A stretch of 64,000 nucleotides of DNA from Paenactinomyces guangxiensis. GTDB lineage: Bacteria > Bacillota > Bacilli > Thermoactinomycetales > Thermoactinomycetaceae. This document shows positions 20,431 through 29,408 of this stretch, in pieces. Numbering within the stretch: the first letter of the stretch is position 1; the number at the start of each line of letters is the position of its first letter. The stretch spans positions 1 to 64,000 of the forward strand of contig NZ_JAECVR010000010.1 of NCBI RefSeq assembly GCF_016055185.1, read 5' to 3'. The notes beneath the pieces are model-generated. The model had not been told where the DNA came from. It saw only the letters and a program-made list of their open reading frames with translations, and ran no database searches. The translations under genes were made by a program, and so were the position numbers.

Positions 20431-20465
20431 GACCCAGCCTATCCTGCACGGGCTGGGTTTCTTTT
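20431..20465 (+). terminator. Terminator after the YkvI-like gene
   Basis: GACCCAGCC and GGCTGGGTTT form a stem with loop TATCCTGCAC, followed by a T-rich tract. Confidence 0.85.
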
Positions 20466-20479
20466 CACGGAAGTAAGGG

Positions 20480-20704
20480 TCAATCCGGACTGTGTGTTAA
20501 GCGGTTTAAGAGTTCGTCATATTGTTCAGGTACGAGAAATTTGTCCCGATCCCAATAAGATTGAATCCAGGTAATCAGTTCCTCTTTGGTACGAAAAAAC
20601 TCACCGGTTGTATCTGCGTTGCGTACCCAGAAGCGGGTTTGATCTTCATCAGCAACAACTTCACAGGGAATCCAACTTTCATGGCTCATCAATTGAAACT
20701 CCAT
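20480..20704 (-). CDS. Small hypothetical protein (74 aa)
   Basis: The supported frame starts at MEFQLMSHESWIPCEVV and runs 74 residues. AAAGGTGG is eight bases before ATG 20704. The protein is acidic and aromatic (FWVRNADTTGEFFRTKEEL, then WIQSYWDRDKFLVP) with no membrane segment. A longer in-frame N-terminus up to 21052 overlaps the plsY-like gene, looks non-coding and is rejected. Not recognised. Confidence 0.6.
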   Translation of the reverse strand: MEFQLMSHESWIPCEVVADEDQTRFWVRNADTTGEFFRTKEELITWIQSYWDRDKFLVPEQYDELLNRLTHSPD

Positions 20705-20788
20705 CTGATTTTCCACCTTTGACCTGCTTTTCCTTATCTTATCCGGTCGCTTTCTTTTCAATTCTTGCGCGAGGGGGGATGATGACAG

Positions 20789-21349
20789 ATGAATATCCTG
20801 GTTGTCATTGGAGTTGCTTATCTGATCGGAGCCCTGCCGCTGCACAGCTGGCTGTTGCCCACACGGCGTGCTGCTTTTTCGGCTCCGTCTTTCTCTGCTC
20901 TTCACCGGCAGGAAGCATTCGCCCTGGTAGTGATCGACCTTTTTAAAGGAATCGGTGCAGTCCTGATCGCCCTGTTCGCCGGGGGATGGTTCGCCGCCTC
21001 TTTGGCCGCTGTTGCAGTGGTGATCGGCAGTATGTATTCCCTGTTTTTTCAAGGCGGGAAAGGAGTCGCGGTTGCGGCGGGAGCTTTATTTGTACTCAGC
21101 CCGCTCCTCGTTTTCATTGCATTTTTGAGCTATTTGCTCAGTCTGTTCATCACCCGGGCCCGGATGATTTCCGCTGCACTTGCTGTTATTGCCCTCATTT
21201 GTTTCGGCATTTTGCTGGCGACACATTTTTATGTGTGGCTTGTCCTTTTTTGTCTGGGGATCATTCTCTTCATCGCACAAAAACCGGCTGTCCCCGGATT
21301 TCGCCGGCGCTGGAAACCGGTGTTTCGTTTTAAAAAGCCTTTTCGCTGA
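20789..21349 (+). CDS. Divergent PlsY-like membrane acyltransferase
   Basis: A 186-residue polytopic membrane protein. YLIGALPLHSWLL resembles the first PlsY motif, and LFFQGGKGVAVAAG matches the acyl-phosphate-binding loop. PlsY makes lysophosphatidic acid from acyl phosphate and glycerol-3-phosphate. However, the second motif (GSGNxGATN) is absent, with RRAAFSAPSFSALHRQEAF in its place, and the conserved His of GHxFP is replaced in GSMYSLFF. A canonical plsY probably exists elsewhere, so this may be a paralogue with altered function. It is divergent from the small gene at 20480. Confidence 0.75.
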   Translation: MNILVVIGVAYLIGALPLHSWLLPTRRAAFSAPSFSALHRQEAFALVVIDLFKGIGAVLIALFAGGWFAASLAAVAVVIGSMYSLFFQGGKGVAVAAGALFVLSPLLVFIAFLSYLLSLFITRARMISAALAVIALICFGILLATHFYVWLVLFCLGIILFIAQKPAVPGFRRRWKPVFRFKKPFR

Positions 21350-21368
21350 GAAAAGAGGAGAGCGAAAG

Positions 21369-22160
21369 TTACAGACGAAAGGCTACCTTGTAACCCGTGT
21401 GTTTCCTGACATGAAATACGCCCGTGTCCAGGATCAAATATTGTGCCTTGATCCCCGTTAACTTCCCTTTGATGACAGACTGTTTGTCCAGACTGAGGGA
21501 AGTGATCTTTTCCGGAGTGGTGATATGGGGATAACGGAACTCGTGCAACTCAGGTTCTTCAATCAGATACTTTTTATATTCCGACGGCAGTTGATCCAGC
21601 AGGTCCGCTTTGATCTGAAAAAGGTCATGATCGGCGGTTTCATTTTTCAACATTTTACGCCAGTTGGTTTTATCCTTGATAAACCGGGCCAGATAAACTT
21701 CAATTTCCCCTGCCGTTTTGCGGGCGGGAACCTCCAGAAAAGGAATTGCCCTGACAGCTCCCTGATCAATCCAGCGCTTTAACATATTGGTTTTGCGTGT
21801 GATACCCACTTTCACATCACTGCTGAGAGCCAGATAAACGATGTGCGGCTGCATACAATGACGGTCCCCAAACCGGCTGTCCCGGCATGTTCCCTTATGA
21901 TAGTGGCACAATTCCGGTTTGACAATACACAGATCGTTTTCCGGCAGTTGAATCAAGCATTTATAACAATATCCATTATTGTAGGTCTTTTTTATTTTAC
22001 GGCCGCAATGGCAACAAGCTTTTTCATCCAAAAAAGCAATTTCAATCTCTTCTCCCAGATGTTGATTGAGAGAAACGGGTGTATGATTAAATTCGGCATA
22101 ATAGTTTACCGGATCGGAAGGCTCATGCCGTAACGAAGTCAGATAGCCGATATATTCCAA
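21369..22160 (-). CDS. DUF2797-family zinc-binding protein
   Basis: A 263-residue protein with a metal-site region: CCHCGRKIKKTYNNGYCYKC (a treble-clef-like CxxC...CxxC), then CHYHKGTCRDSRFGDRHC. The middle has VYLALSSDVKVGITRKTNMLKRWIDQGAV, which resembles a GIY-YIG-like fold, as noted for the DUF2797 family. TTG 22160 with AGGAGGGG nine bases upstream is the likely start; the longer frame to 22214 has no ribosome site. Its role is unknown. It ends 20 bases from the plsY-like gene, convergently. Confidence 0.75.
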   Translation of the reverse strand: MEYIGYLTSLRHEPSDPVNYYAEFNHTPVSLNQHLGEEIEIAFLDEKACCHCGRKIKKTYNNGYCYKCLIQLPENDLCIVKPELCHYHKGTCRDSRFGDRHCMQPHIVYLALSSDVKVGITRKTNMLKRWIDQGAVRAIPFLEVPARKTAGEIEVYLARFIKDKTNWRKMLKNETADHDLFQIKADLLDQLPSEYKKYLIEEPELHEFRYPHITTPEKITSLSLDKQSVIKGKLTGIKAQYLILDTGVFHVRKHTGYKVAFRL

Positions 22161-22337
22161 ATGAACGCCCCTCCTTATCTGCAAGCGGGATGTTGGTAAC
22201 AACAAACTATTCAACTATTATATCACGAACGAGAGCCGAAATAGTTTATATTGCCAGATAGAGTAAAAATAATAGTAGAATGGCAGGGTTATGCTTTTGG
22301 CAGAACAGATATCTGATCACAGAACTCTCATGACTTA

Positions 22338-22516
22338 GCGGCACAACCCGGGGATGAAAGCTTAATCATGCCGGGGAGGCAGGTTTTCAGGGAAACGATT
22401 TTTGGCGACCGACCGAGCGGAAAAAACGGAACAAGGGAAAAAGCGAGTCAATCCTCCCTTGAATTCACTTCCCACCCCTAATGCCTGCACCCTTGTGTAG
22501 TTTTTGGAGCGGCCAT
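22338..22516 (+). repeat. Interspersed repeat, copy A
   Basis: About 180 bases. It begins GCGGCACAACCCGGGGATGA, shows an inner stem CCCGG...CCGGG, has the core TTTTGGCGACCGACCGAGCG (22400) continuing with GGAAAAAAC, and ends with CCTTGTGTAG, five T and GGAGCGGCCAT. The core and end blocks recur nearly identically in copy B (29409), and the first block recurs in copy C (6600). All are in the same orientation. No ORF explains the conservation. Confidence 0.75.
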
Positions 22517-22834
22517 TTCTACTTCCTCGCAGTTGCGATGCATAGATACAAACATCAGTCTAATGAGTTGAAAAATTTGCTCAATCACGTTTATTTATAA
22601 AAGTTATGGGTAATATTAGAACATAGGAAATAGATTTTAAAAAAATATTATTTTCGTGAAACCTATGAGCCGAATCGAACGTTTATATATTACAAATTGA
22701 ACATTGAAAAGCGTGTTTATCAGTTTCATCTGTTCCTGTATGAAATACTGATTAGATTTCATATAAGAGATTTATCTGAATCATTAAAGTTTGCGATACC
22801 CTCCCATTTATCGATAAAACGTTTGACCCCCTTG
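22517..22834. other. AT-rich gap with no recognisable gene
   Basis: Roughly 320 bases between repeat A and the hairpin at 22835. Frames are short and lack ribosome sites. It probably contains the promoter for the Hen1-Pnkp pair, but no clear -35/-10 pair could be assigned. Confidence 0.3.
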
Positions 22835-22878
22835 AGCAAAAGGCTGGCAAAAAACGCCGGTCTTTTTGCTTTTTTTTC
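22835..22878 (+). terminator. Hairpin with T-run ahead of hen1
   Basis: AGCAAAAGGCTGGC pairs with GCCGGTCTTTTTGCT and is followed by seven T. No gene directly upstream needs it, so an attenuator for the downstream operon is possible. Confidence 0.5.
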
Positions 22879-22969
22879 GGGAAAAATAGCAGGAGTTTAC
22901 TCACATCTATAGAATATAAATACTTTTAGTTGAAAAAGTAGAGAACTTGAAGTTTAGGTGAGGGGAACT

Positions 22970-24373
22970 ATGTTACTGACGATTACATATCAAGGGTGGC
23001 CGGCGACGGATCTTGGGTACTTGTTACATAAGAATCCACAACGGGTACAGACTTTTTCTCTATCCTATGGGGAAGCCCATGTGTTTTACCCGGAAGTGAG
23101 TGAAGAACGTTGCACGGCAGCTCTGGTGTTGGATATAGATCCGGTTGGATTGGTCCGGGGCCGCAAAAAAGGGGCCAATGAAGGGTTTACGATGGAGCAA
23201 TATGTGAATGACCGTCCCTATGTCGCTTCTTCATTTTTAAGTGTGGCGATTGCCCGGGTGTTTGGCACTGCGCTGGCGGGAAGGAGCAAAGAGAGGCCAG
23301 GGCTGGTGGAGCAAAAACTTCCTCTGGAAGCGCATTTGTCTGTCATTCCCTGCAGAGGCGGGGAGCAGATGCTTCGCCGGCTGTTTGAACCACTGGGCTA
23401 TGAACTGGAGATGGAAGCGGGATTGCTGGACGACCAATTTCCTGATTGGGGGATCAGTCCCTACTATAGTGTCACCATTCGGGGAGATGTCCGCTTGAAA
23501 GATCTCCTTTCCCATCTTTATGTTTTGATTCCCGTGCTTGATAACGAGAAGCATTACTGGGTGGGCGAGGACGAGTTGAAAAAGCTGCTGCGCCACGGAG
23601 AAGAGTGGTTGTCTGAGCATCCCGAGCGGGAGTTGATCGCAACCAGGTATCTGAAGTACCGGCGCAAATTGGCACGAACGGCCATGGAGCGGTTGATGGA
23701 CCAGGAAACGGCTGTTACCGGGGAAGAGGAGCAGAAGGAGGAACAGGAAGCAGGGATTGAGAAGCCGCTCAGCCTGAACGAACAGCGTTTACAAGCAGTC
23801 AGCCGAACGCTGATCGGAAGCGGAGCAACCCGTATCCTGGATCTGGGGTGCGGGGAAGGGAAATTGATTCGCCTTCTAATGAAAGAGCGACAGGTTAAAG
23901 AGATTGTCGGTATGGATGTGTCGGCCCGTGCCCTTATGATCGCACAGGAACGGCTTCATCTGGACTGCCTCTCTTCTGCACAGGCGGAAAGAGTTCAGCT
24001 GATCCAGGGTTCTTTGCTCTACCGCGACGAGCGTCTCTCCGGGTTTGAGGCTGCGGCCATGGTAGAAGTAATCGAACATTTGGAGCCAAATCGTTTGAAA
24101 AGTTTTGAACGGGTGTTGTTTGAATTCGCTAAACCGGGAACCGTTGTTTTAACTACACCTAATGTAGAATACAATGCTAAATTTGAAAACCTGCGGGCAG
24201 GGAAGTTCCGCCATTCGGACCATCGCTTTGAATGGACACGGCTTCAGTTTCAGGAATGGGCAAACCGTGTTGCAGACGAGCATGGTTACAGTGTTTCCTT
24301 CGCTCCCATCGGCCCTGTGGACGAGCAAGTAGGCCCTCCTACACAGATGGCTGTTTTTACGCAGATTTCCTAG
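22970..24373 (+). CDS. hen1: RNA 3'-terminal 2'-O-methyltransferase Hen1 (bacterial)
   Basis: A 467-residue protein matching bacterial Hen1 in length. The N-terminal half begins MLLTITYQGWPATDLGYLL and carries NDRPYVASSFLSVAIARVFG, features of the Hen1 N-terminal domain that engages Pnkp. The C-terminal half is a SAM methyltransferase (TRILDLGCGEGKLIRLL) with AAMVEVIEHLEPNRL as the metal-binding EVIEH segment. It marks the 3' end of cleaved tRNA during repair so that a resealed RNA resists re-cleavage. ATG 22970 follows GTGAGGGGAAC. Pnkp starts 15 bases downstream, so the two form one operon. Confidence 0.93.
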   Translation: MLLTITYQGWPATDLGYLLHKNPQRVQTFSLSYGEAHVFYPEVSEERCTAALVLDIDPVGLVRGRKKGANEGFTMEQYVNDRPYVASSFLSVAIARVFGTALAGRSKERPGLVEQKLPLEAHLSVIPCRGGEQMLRRLFEPLGYELEMEAGLLDDQFPDWGISPYYSVTIRGDVRLKDLLSHLYVLIPVLDNEKHYWVGEDELKKLLRHGEEWLSEHPERELIATRYLKYRRKLARTAMERLMDQETAVTGEEEQKEEQEAGIEKPLSLNEQRLQAVSRTLIGSGATRILDLGCGEGKLIRLLMKERQVKEIVGMDVSARALMIAQERLHLDCLSSAQAERVQLIQGSLLYRDERLSGFEAAAMVEVIEHLEPNRLKSFERVLFEFAKPGTVVLTTPNVEYNAKFENLRAGKFRHSDHRFEWTRLQFQEWANRVADEHGYSVSFAPIGPVDEQVGPPTQMAVFTQIS

Positions 24374-24388
24374 TACGGAGTGTTTGTG

Positions 24389-26929
24389 ATGAATATAAAA
24401 ATACCTGAACTTTCGCTGGTAATCCTGATTGGAGCTTCGGGATCGGGAAAATCGACCTTTGCGCAGAAACATTTTAAGAGAACGGAAATTTTATCGTCTG
24501 ACTTCTTCCGCGGTATGGTTTCCGATGACGAAAATAATCAATCTGCCTCCGGAGCGGCATTTGAGGTATTGTATTTTGTCGCTGCGAAACGCCTGGCTGC
24601 CGGAAAGTTGACAGTGATTGACGCCACAAATGTACAAAAAGAAGGGCGCGAAAAGTTGCTGAAATTGGCCAGGGAATATCATTGTCTTCCCGTAGCGATC
24701 GTCTTTCATCTGCCGGAAAAAGTATGCCATGCCCATAACCAGACCCGGACGGATCGCAATCTTCCAGCCCATGTGATCCGCCGTCAGACGCAACAGTTGA
24801 GGCGGTCCCTGAAAGGGTTGAAACGGGAAGGTTTTCGCTATATTTATAAGTTTTCCTCTGTAGAAGAGCTGCAAGCTGTACAGATCAAGAGAGAACGGCT
24901 GTGGACGGATAAAAAAGAAGAAACCGGGCCATTTGATATCATTGGAGATATTCATGGCTGCTTTGACGAATTAAAGGAGTTATTAGGGAAATTAGGTTAT
25001 CAGATGACAGGGGACGGTTGCCAGGCTCATCACCCTGAAGGAAGAAAAGCTATTTTTCTTGGTGATTTGGTTGACCGGGGGCCTGACACGCCTGCAGTCC
25101 TCAGACTGGTTATGAATATGGTTCGCGCCGGAAATGCTTATTGCGTCCCGGGAAACCATGATATGAAATTATTGCGAAAGTTGAACGGGCACAATGTTCA
25201 GGTCAGGCACGGACTGGAAATGACCTTGCAGCAAATGGAGCACGAACCGCCCGAGTGGATCGAGGAAGTTCGCCAGTTTCTTGACGGATTGGTCAGCCAT
25301 TATGTGCTGGACCGGGGCAAATTAGTGGTTGCCCATGCCGGACTGAAAGAATCCCTTCAGGGCCGTGCGTCCGGCCGAGTCCGCGAGTTTGCCCTGTACG
25401 GGGAGACAACAGGGGAAGTGGATGAATATGGTTTGCCCGTGCGCTATCATTGGTCTGAAGAATACCGTGGCCGCGCGATGGTGGTATATGGCCATACCCC
25501 TGTCAGGGAGCCTGTTTGGATCAATGGCACACTCAATATTGATACAGGCTGTGTGTTTGGCGGAAAACTGACTGCCCTGCGCTATCCGGAAAAAGAAGTG
25601 GTCTCCGTACCGGCGAAACAGGTTTATGTCGAACCGGCGCGCCCTTTGATCGCTGAGGAAAATTTTTCCACATCACAGGACGCCGATCTTGTGTTGGATA
25701 TCCAGGATATCTTAGAGCAGCGGATTTCTACCCGTCTATTGCAAAAACCGGTCAAGATTGAACAGGAAAATGCCATGGCGGCCCTGGAGGCGATGAGCCG
25801 TTTTGTGGTCGACCCCAAATGGCTGATTTATCTGCCGCCGACGATGTCCCCGACAGAAACTTCGCAGGAACCGGGATTGCTTGAACATCCCCGGGAGGCA
25901 TTTGCTTATTATCGCGAGCAGGGAGTGCCACGGGTGATTTGCGAAGAAAAGCATATGGGCTCCCGGGCGATTGTGGTCGTATGCCGGGATGCAGAGGTGG
26001 CAAGAAAGCGCTTTGGCATTGAGGATGGTGGATGGGGGATTTGTTACACCCGAACCGGCCGCCGCTTTTTTCATGATCAGAACATGGAGCAAGTGTTGCT
26101 TCAGCGTCTTCGCCTGGCCATGGACAAGGCGGGATTCTGGGAAAAATTCGAGACGGGCTGGGCGTGCTTTGACTGTGAATTGATGCCGTGGTCAGCCAAA
26201 GCTCAAGAATTACTGCAGCAGCAATATGCAGCAGTCGGGTTTGCGGCAACCCGCGCTTTGTCGGAGACAGTTTCCCTGTTGGAGCGGGCAAAGGCGAATG
26301 GGAGGGAGGTTGGCCAATTGTATACACGTTACCTGCAGCGGCAGGAACAAAGTATGCGTTTCGTCGACGCTTATCGCCGTTATTGTTGGACGGTGGAAAG
26401 TGCCGATGACTTAAAATTGGCTCCTTTTCATCTCCTCGCCACAGAGGGCAAGGCCCATATCGATCGTGATCATGACTGGCATATGGAGAACATAAGGCAA
26501 ATTTGTGCCTGTGATTCCGAAATATTGCTGGCAACCCGCTATCAAGTGATTGATGTCCATGATCCGGCCAGTGTGGAACAAGGAATCCGTTGGTGGCAGG
26601 AGATGACGGAGAGCGGGGGCGAAGGGATGGTCGTGAAGCCTCTTACCTTCATCACCAGGGGGGAACGCGGCCTGATCCAGCCGGCGCTCAAATGCCGGGG
26701 CAGAGAATATTTACGGATTATTTACGGACCCGAGTACACGACAGAAGAGAATTTAACCCGTCTTCGTGCCCGGGGATTGCGGAAAAAAAGGTCACTTGCA
26801 GTCCGTGAATTCGCGCTTGGCCTTGAGGCGTTGGAACGGTTTGTGGCTGGTGAACCGTTGCGCCGGGTACATCAATGCTGTTTTGGTGTATTGGCCCTCG
26901 AATCGGAACCTGTCGACCCCAGACTATAA
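24389..26929 (+). CDS. pnkp: Polynucleotide kinase-phosphatase Pnkp (RNA repair ligase)
   Basis: A three-domain repair enzyme of about 846 residues. The N-terminal 5'-kinase has Walker A GASGSGKSTFA (about residue 15). The central metallophosphoesterase has DIHGCFDEL, GDLVDRGPD and PGNHDMKLL and removes 2',3'-cyclic ends. The C-terminal adenylyltransferase/ligase has motif I EEKHMGSRA with the nucleotidyl Lys (about residue 519), then EGMVVKPL. With Hen1 it heals and seals RNAs cut by ribotoxins such as anticodon nucleases. ATG 24389 is preferred over GTG 24380, with CGGAG upstream. A terminator follows. Confidence 0.94.
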   Translation: MNIKIPELSLVILIGASGSGKSTFAQKHFKRTEILSSDFFRGMVSDDENNQSASGAAFEVLYFVAAKRLAAGKLTVIDATNVQKEGREKLLKLAREYHCLPVAIVFHLPEKVCHAHNQTRTDRNLPAHVIRRQTQQLRRSLKGLKREGFRYIYKFSSVEELQAVQIKRERLWTDKKEETGPFDIIGDIHGCFDELKELLGKLGYQMTGDGCQAHHPEGRKAIFLGDLVDRGPDTPAVLRLVMNMVRAGNAYCVPGNHDMKLLRKLNGHNVQVRHGLEMTLQQMEHEPPEWIEEVRQFLDGLVSHYVLDRGKLVVAHAGLKESLQGRASGRVREFALYGETTGEVDEYGLPVRYHWSEEYRGRAMVVYGHTPVREPVWINGTLNIDTGCVFGGKLTALRYPEKEVVSVPAKQVYVEPARPLIAEENFSTSQDADLVLDIQDILEQRISTRLLQKPVKIEQENAMAALEAMSRFVVDPKWLIYLPPTMSPTETSQEPGLLEHPREAFAYYREQGVPRVICEEKHMGSRAIVVVCRDAEVARKRFGIEDGGWGICYTRTGRRFFHDQNMEQVLLQRLRLAMDKAGFWEKFETGWACFDCELMPWSAKAQELLQQQYAAVGFAATRALSETVSLLERAKANGREVGQLYTRYLQRQEQSMRFVDAYRRYCWTVESADDLKLAPFHLLATEGKAHIDRDHDWHMENIRQICACDSEILLATRYQVIDVHDPASVEQGIRWWQEMTESGGEGMVVKPLTFITRGERGLIQPALKCRGREYLRIIYGPEYTTEENLTRLRARGLRKKRSLAVREFALGLEALERFVAGEPLRRVHQCCFGVLALESEPVDPRL

Positions 26930-26938
26930 CAAAAAAAT

Positions 26939-26966
26939 GCACCTGCCGAATCAGTGCGGCAGGTGC
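26939..26966. terminator. Terminator between pnkp and the SPOR protein gene
   Basis: GCACCTGCCG / CGGCAGGTGC is a perfect 10-bp stem with an 8-base loop, flanked by A and T runs on both sides. It could serve both convergent genes. Confidence 0.85.
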
Positions 26967-27018
26967 TGTTTCATGGGTGGAGAAAATGGTACTTTTTCGT
27001 TAAGCAGCTTTCAAAAAA

Positions 27019-28233
27019 TTACTCATATACAATAAAGGCATCTGTAACGCCTGCATCCTTCACTTCCTGCAATCGGGCTTCGGCATTTGCGCGTTCCCGG
27101 TAGGCTCCTGCCTGTACCCGGTAATAGGTTTTCCCGGAGACGGTCACTTGCATGATGATACATTCAATGCCTTTTGATTCCAGATAAGCTTCCCGGTCTA
27201 AGGCGTTTTGCTTATCGCTGAACGAGCCGGCAATCACTTTGTACAGTTTCTCAGGATTGCTGCCGCCAAAATCATCGGTGGTAAAGATCACCCATGCATT
27301 TTGCAGATAGGCCAGTCCAAGTTTTTTGGCTGTCTCCGGGGTCAGGTCAATCCCGGCCGGATTTGCCACGTTGCGGCCGAACTGGTCTTTTCCGTTATTA
27401 TATCCTTCATAATAGGCAGCGTAAGACTCGGGGATGCCCGGGTCTAATTGTTGTGTGGTACAGCACAATTTTGAATAAATCCGCCGCTTCGTATTATCGT
27501 CCCAGTAATTATCATCTGTATTCCAGGGACCTACTTCATCGACGCGAATGTCGTAGATCCATTGGCCGGTTGATTCTCGTTGGATATTGACTGTATATGG
27601 AGGATTGGGGTAGGTGTAATCCCAGCCCAGGTTGGCAAATTTCAGGTATTTATCAGGGAGGGCAACTTCAACGGCTCCGGGGGTATTGGGATTGTATTGC
27701 GTTGCATAAACACGGATGTTATTGACGGCAGCCTGTGTCCGCAGTTCCGTGATGCGCTTGACGCTTTCCCCGGCCCACCAGTTTTTGATGAACTGGCGAA
27801 ACTTCGGGTATTGATCTTTCAACACCTGACGCACTTTTTTGTCGCTTTGCTGAAGAATTTGGTCATGGTGCTCGTTATAGCGCATCTCTTTCACTTTTTT
27901 TCTTTTTTCATCCATTGTCAGTTTGCGGTTTAAAATAAACTCATCTGACTCTTTCTTTAAATTTCTCAACGCTATAAACTCTTGTTCGGCAATCGCTTTT
28001 AATTGGGTGAGTTTGTCAGCGTTCAGGGACAAATCTTTTCTCATCTGCATAACATCCTGTTCAATGCCGGCGTCCCGGGTAAACAACAAGTAATGAAGAA
28101 TGGACTTTTGTTTCCAGGGATCATTTTTTGCAGGAATGTCGTTTGCTTTGGCTGTATCGAGAGGGACCACTGCACTCATAAGTATGAATGTGAACAACAC
28201 TAAAATGGAGATAGGACGGTACCGTTTTTTCAT
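27019..28233 (-). CDS. Secreted SPOR-domain protein
   Basis: A 404-residue exported protein. MKKRYRPIS, a hydrophobic stretch and cleavage near AKA-ND form a signal peptide. A helical region rich in Lys, Glu and Gln (roughly 40-150) has no recognised fold, and a beta-rich middle follows. The final 75 residues are a SPOR domain (LYKVIAGSFSDKQNALDREA...YYRVQAGAYRERANAEARL), which binds denuded peptidoglycan. The same domain ends the amidase at 28497, with very similar wording. The N-terminal domain is not recognised. ATG 28233 has GGGGTGA upstream. Confidence 0.8.
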   Translation of the reverse strand: MKKRYRPISILVLFTFILMSAVVPLDTAKANDIPAKNDPWKQKSILHYLLFTRDAGIEQDVMQMRKDLSLNADKLTQLKAIAEQEFIALRNLKKESDEFILNRKLTMDEKRKKVKEMRYNEHHDQILQQSDKKVRQVLKDQYPKFRQFIKNWWAGESVKRITELRTQAAVNNIRVYATQYNPNTPGAVEVALPDKYLKFANLGWDYTYPNPPYTVNIQRESTGQWIYDIRVDEVGPWNTDDNYWDDNTKRRIYSKLCCTTQQLDPGIPESYAAYYEGYNNGKDQFGRNVANPAGIDLTPETAKKLGLAYLQNAWVIFTTDDFGGSNPEKLYKVIAGSFSDKQNALDREAYLESKGIECIIMQVTVSGKTYYRVQAGAYRERANAEARLQEVKDAGVTDAFIVYE

Positions 28234-28361
28234 GCTTGTTCACCCCATTTATGTTTTCATCCAAGAGAATTATATATCAAAATAATATAAATCGTCTACA
28301 AAAATTTAAATGGTCACAATATTTTATCCGGTGTGCCGAGTTATTGAAAACAAGAATAAAA

Positions 28362-28398
28362 TAGCACTCGCCCAACAAAACGGGTCGGGCGGGTGCTA
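28362..28398 (-). terminator. Terminator after the amidase gene
   Basis: On the minus strand TAGCACCCGCCC pairs with GGGCGAGTGCTA and is followed by TTTTATTC. It separates the amidase gene from the SPOR gene. Confidence 0.75.
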
Positions 28399-28496
28399 CG
28401 TTGCTGAAAGTTGTTTATAGTAAATATTTTAATTAAATGGGTAAAAATTACTTAAAAGGATGTTAACAACCAGGAGTCAGATTTCCCGGAAGAAGG

Positions 28497-29300
28497 TCAG
28501 CCCTGCGGAGTCTCGTCTTCCAGAATATAAGCGTCACTGATGCCTGCCCATTTCACTTCCTCCAGGCGTGCTTCCGCGTTGGCACGCTCACGGAATGCTC
28601 CCGACTGTACGCGATACCAGTCTTCGCCATTAAGGCTGACTTTTACGATGATGGAGTCGATCCCCTTCGTTGCTAAAAAAGATTTTCTATCCTCGGCATT
28701 TTGCCTGTTCTTAAAGGAGCCGGCGATCACCTTATAGAGGGTCCGGGTTTTTTTTTCTAAGGAAAGGGCTTTGGCAATCCCCTCTCCGATGGAAACGGCG
28801 AGATCATGAATAAAAGTGCTGTTATTTAACAGTTTCAGGTCTTCGGAAGTATCAATAAACAAATTTTCCAGTAAGATCGCGGACATCTCTGTTTCTCTTA
28901 ACACGTGAAAGTTGGCCCGTTTTTTTCCGCGATCCCGGACCCCGTACTTCTTGCCAATGACATCCATCACTGTTTGATGAATGATTTGTTGTGCCCGGAT
29001 GGTTGCTTGCGGGACTGTGCCATTAAAAATATAGCTCTCCCAGCCGGTTCCGCCGCCTGCGTTGATATGGATGGAACAAAAATAATCTGCATGATTGGAA
29101 TTGGCAAAGTCTGTCCTTTGTTGCAAGCTGACTGTCTGATCTGTTGTTCTTGTCATCAGGATATTAACTTTATAATGATCAAGCAAATAATCGCGAACTT
29201 TCCGGGAAATCTCCAGCGTGAAATTTTTTTCCTGATAGCTTCCGTTTACAGCACCCGCATCATTTCCTCCGTGACCGGGGTCAATTACAACGGTTGGCAT
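28497..29300 (-). CDS. N-acetylmuramoyl-L-alanine amidase with SPOR domain
   Basis: A 267-residue cell-wall amidase (Amidase_3). Zinc and catalytic residues are visible: His in VVIDPGHGGNDAG, Glu in YQEKNFTLEIS, His in FCSIHINAG, Glu in ILLENLFID. The C-terminal 75 residues are a SPOR domain (YKVIAGSFKNRQNAEDRKSF...YRVQSGAFRERANAEARLEE). No signal peptide is present, as in CwlC-type mother-cell enzymes that lyse the sporangium wall. ATG 29300 follows GAGGTGAATCAT. Terminator at 28362. Confidence 0.9.
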   Translation of the reverse strand: MPTVVIDPGHGGNDAGAVNGSYQEKNFTLEISRKVRDYLLDHYKVNILMTRTTDQTVSLQQRTDFANSNHADYFCSIHINAGGGTGWESYIFNGTVPQATIRAQQIIHQTVMDVIGKKYGVRDRGKKRANFHVLRETEMSAILLENLFIDTSEDLKLLNNSTFIHDLAVSIGEGIAKALSLEKKTRTLYKVIAGSFKNRQNAEDRKSFLATKGIDSIIVKVSLNGEDWYRVQSGAFRERANAEARLEEVKWAGISDAYILEDETPQG

Positions 29301-29408
29301 ATGATTCACCTCGTTTTTTATTAATCTATGAAAAACAAGGTAAAAGAGTTTAGGCTAGCAGTCTACGAAAATGAAAATGGTAAAAAAGAAACCTCATCCC
29401 AGGGAAGA

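Noticed and set aside
20705-21052. N-terminal extension of the 74-residue gene
   Set aside because: Antisense to the PlsY-like gene and without a ribosome site; ATG 20704 has a good one.
22697-22912. 71-codon plus-strand ORF upstream of hen1
   Set aside because: No ribosome site, overlaps a terminator-like hairpin, and the composition is not protein-like.
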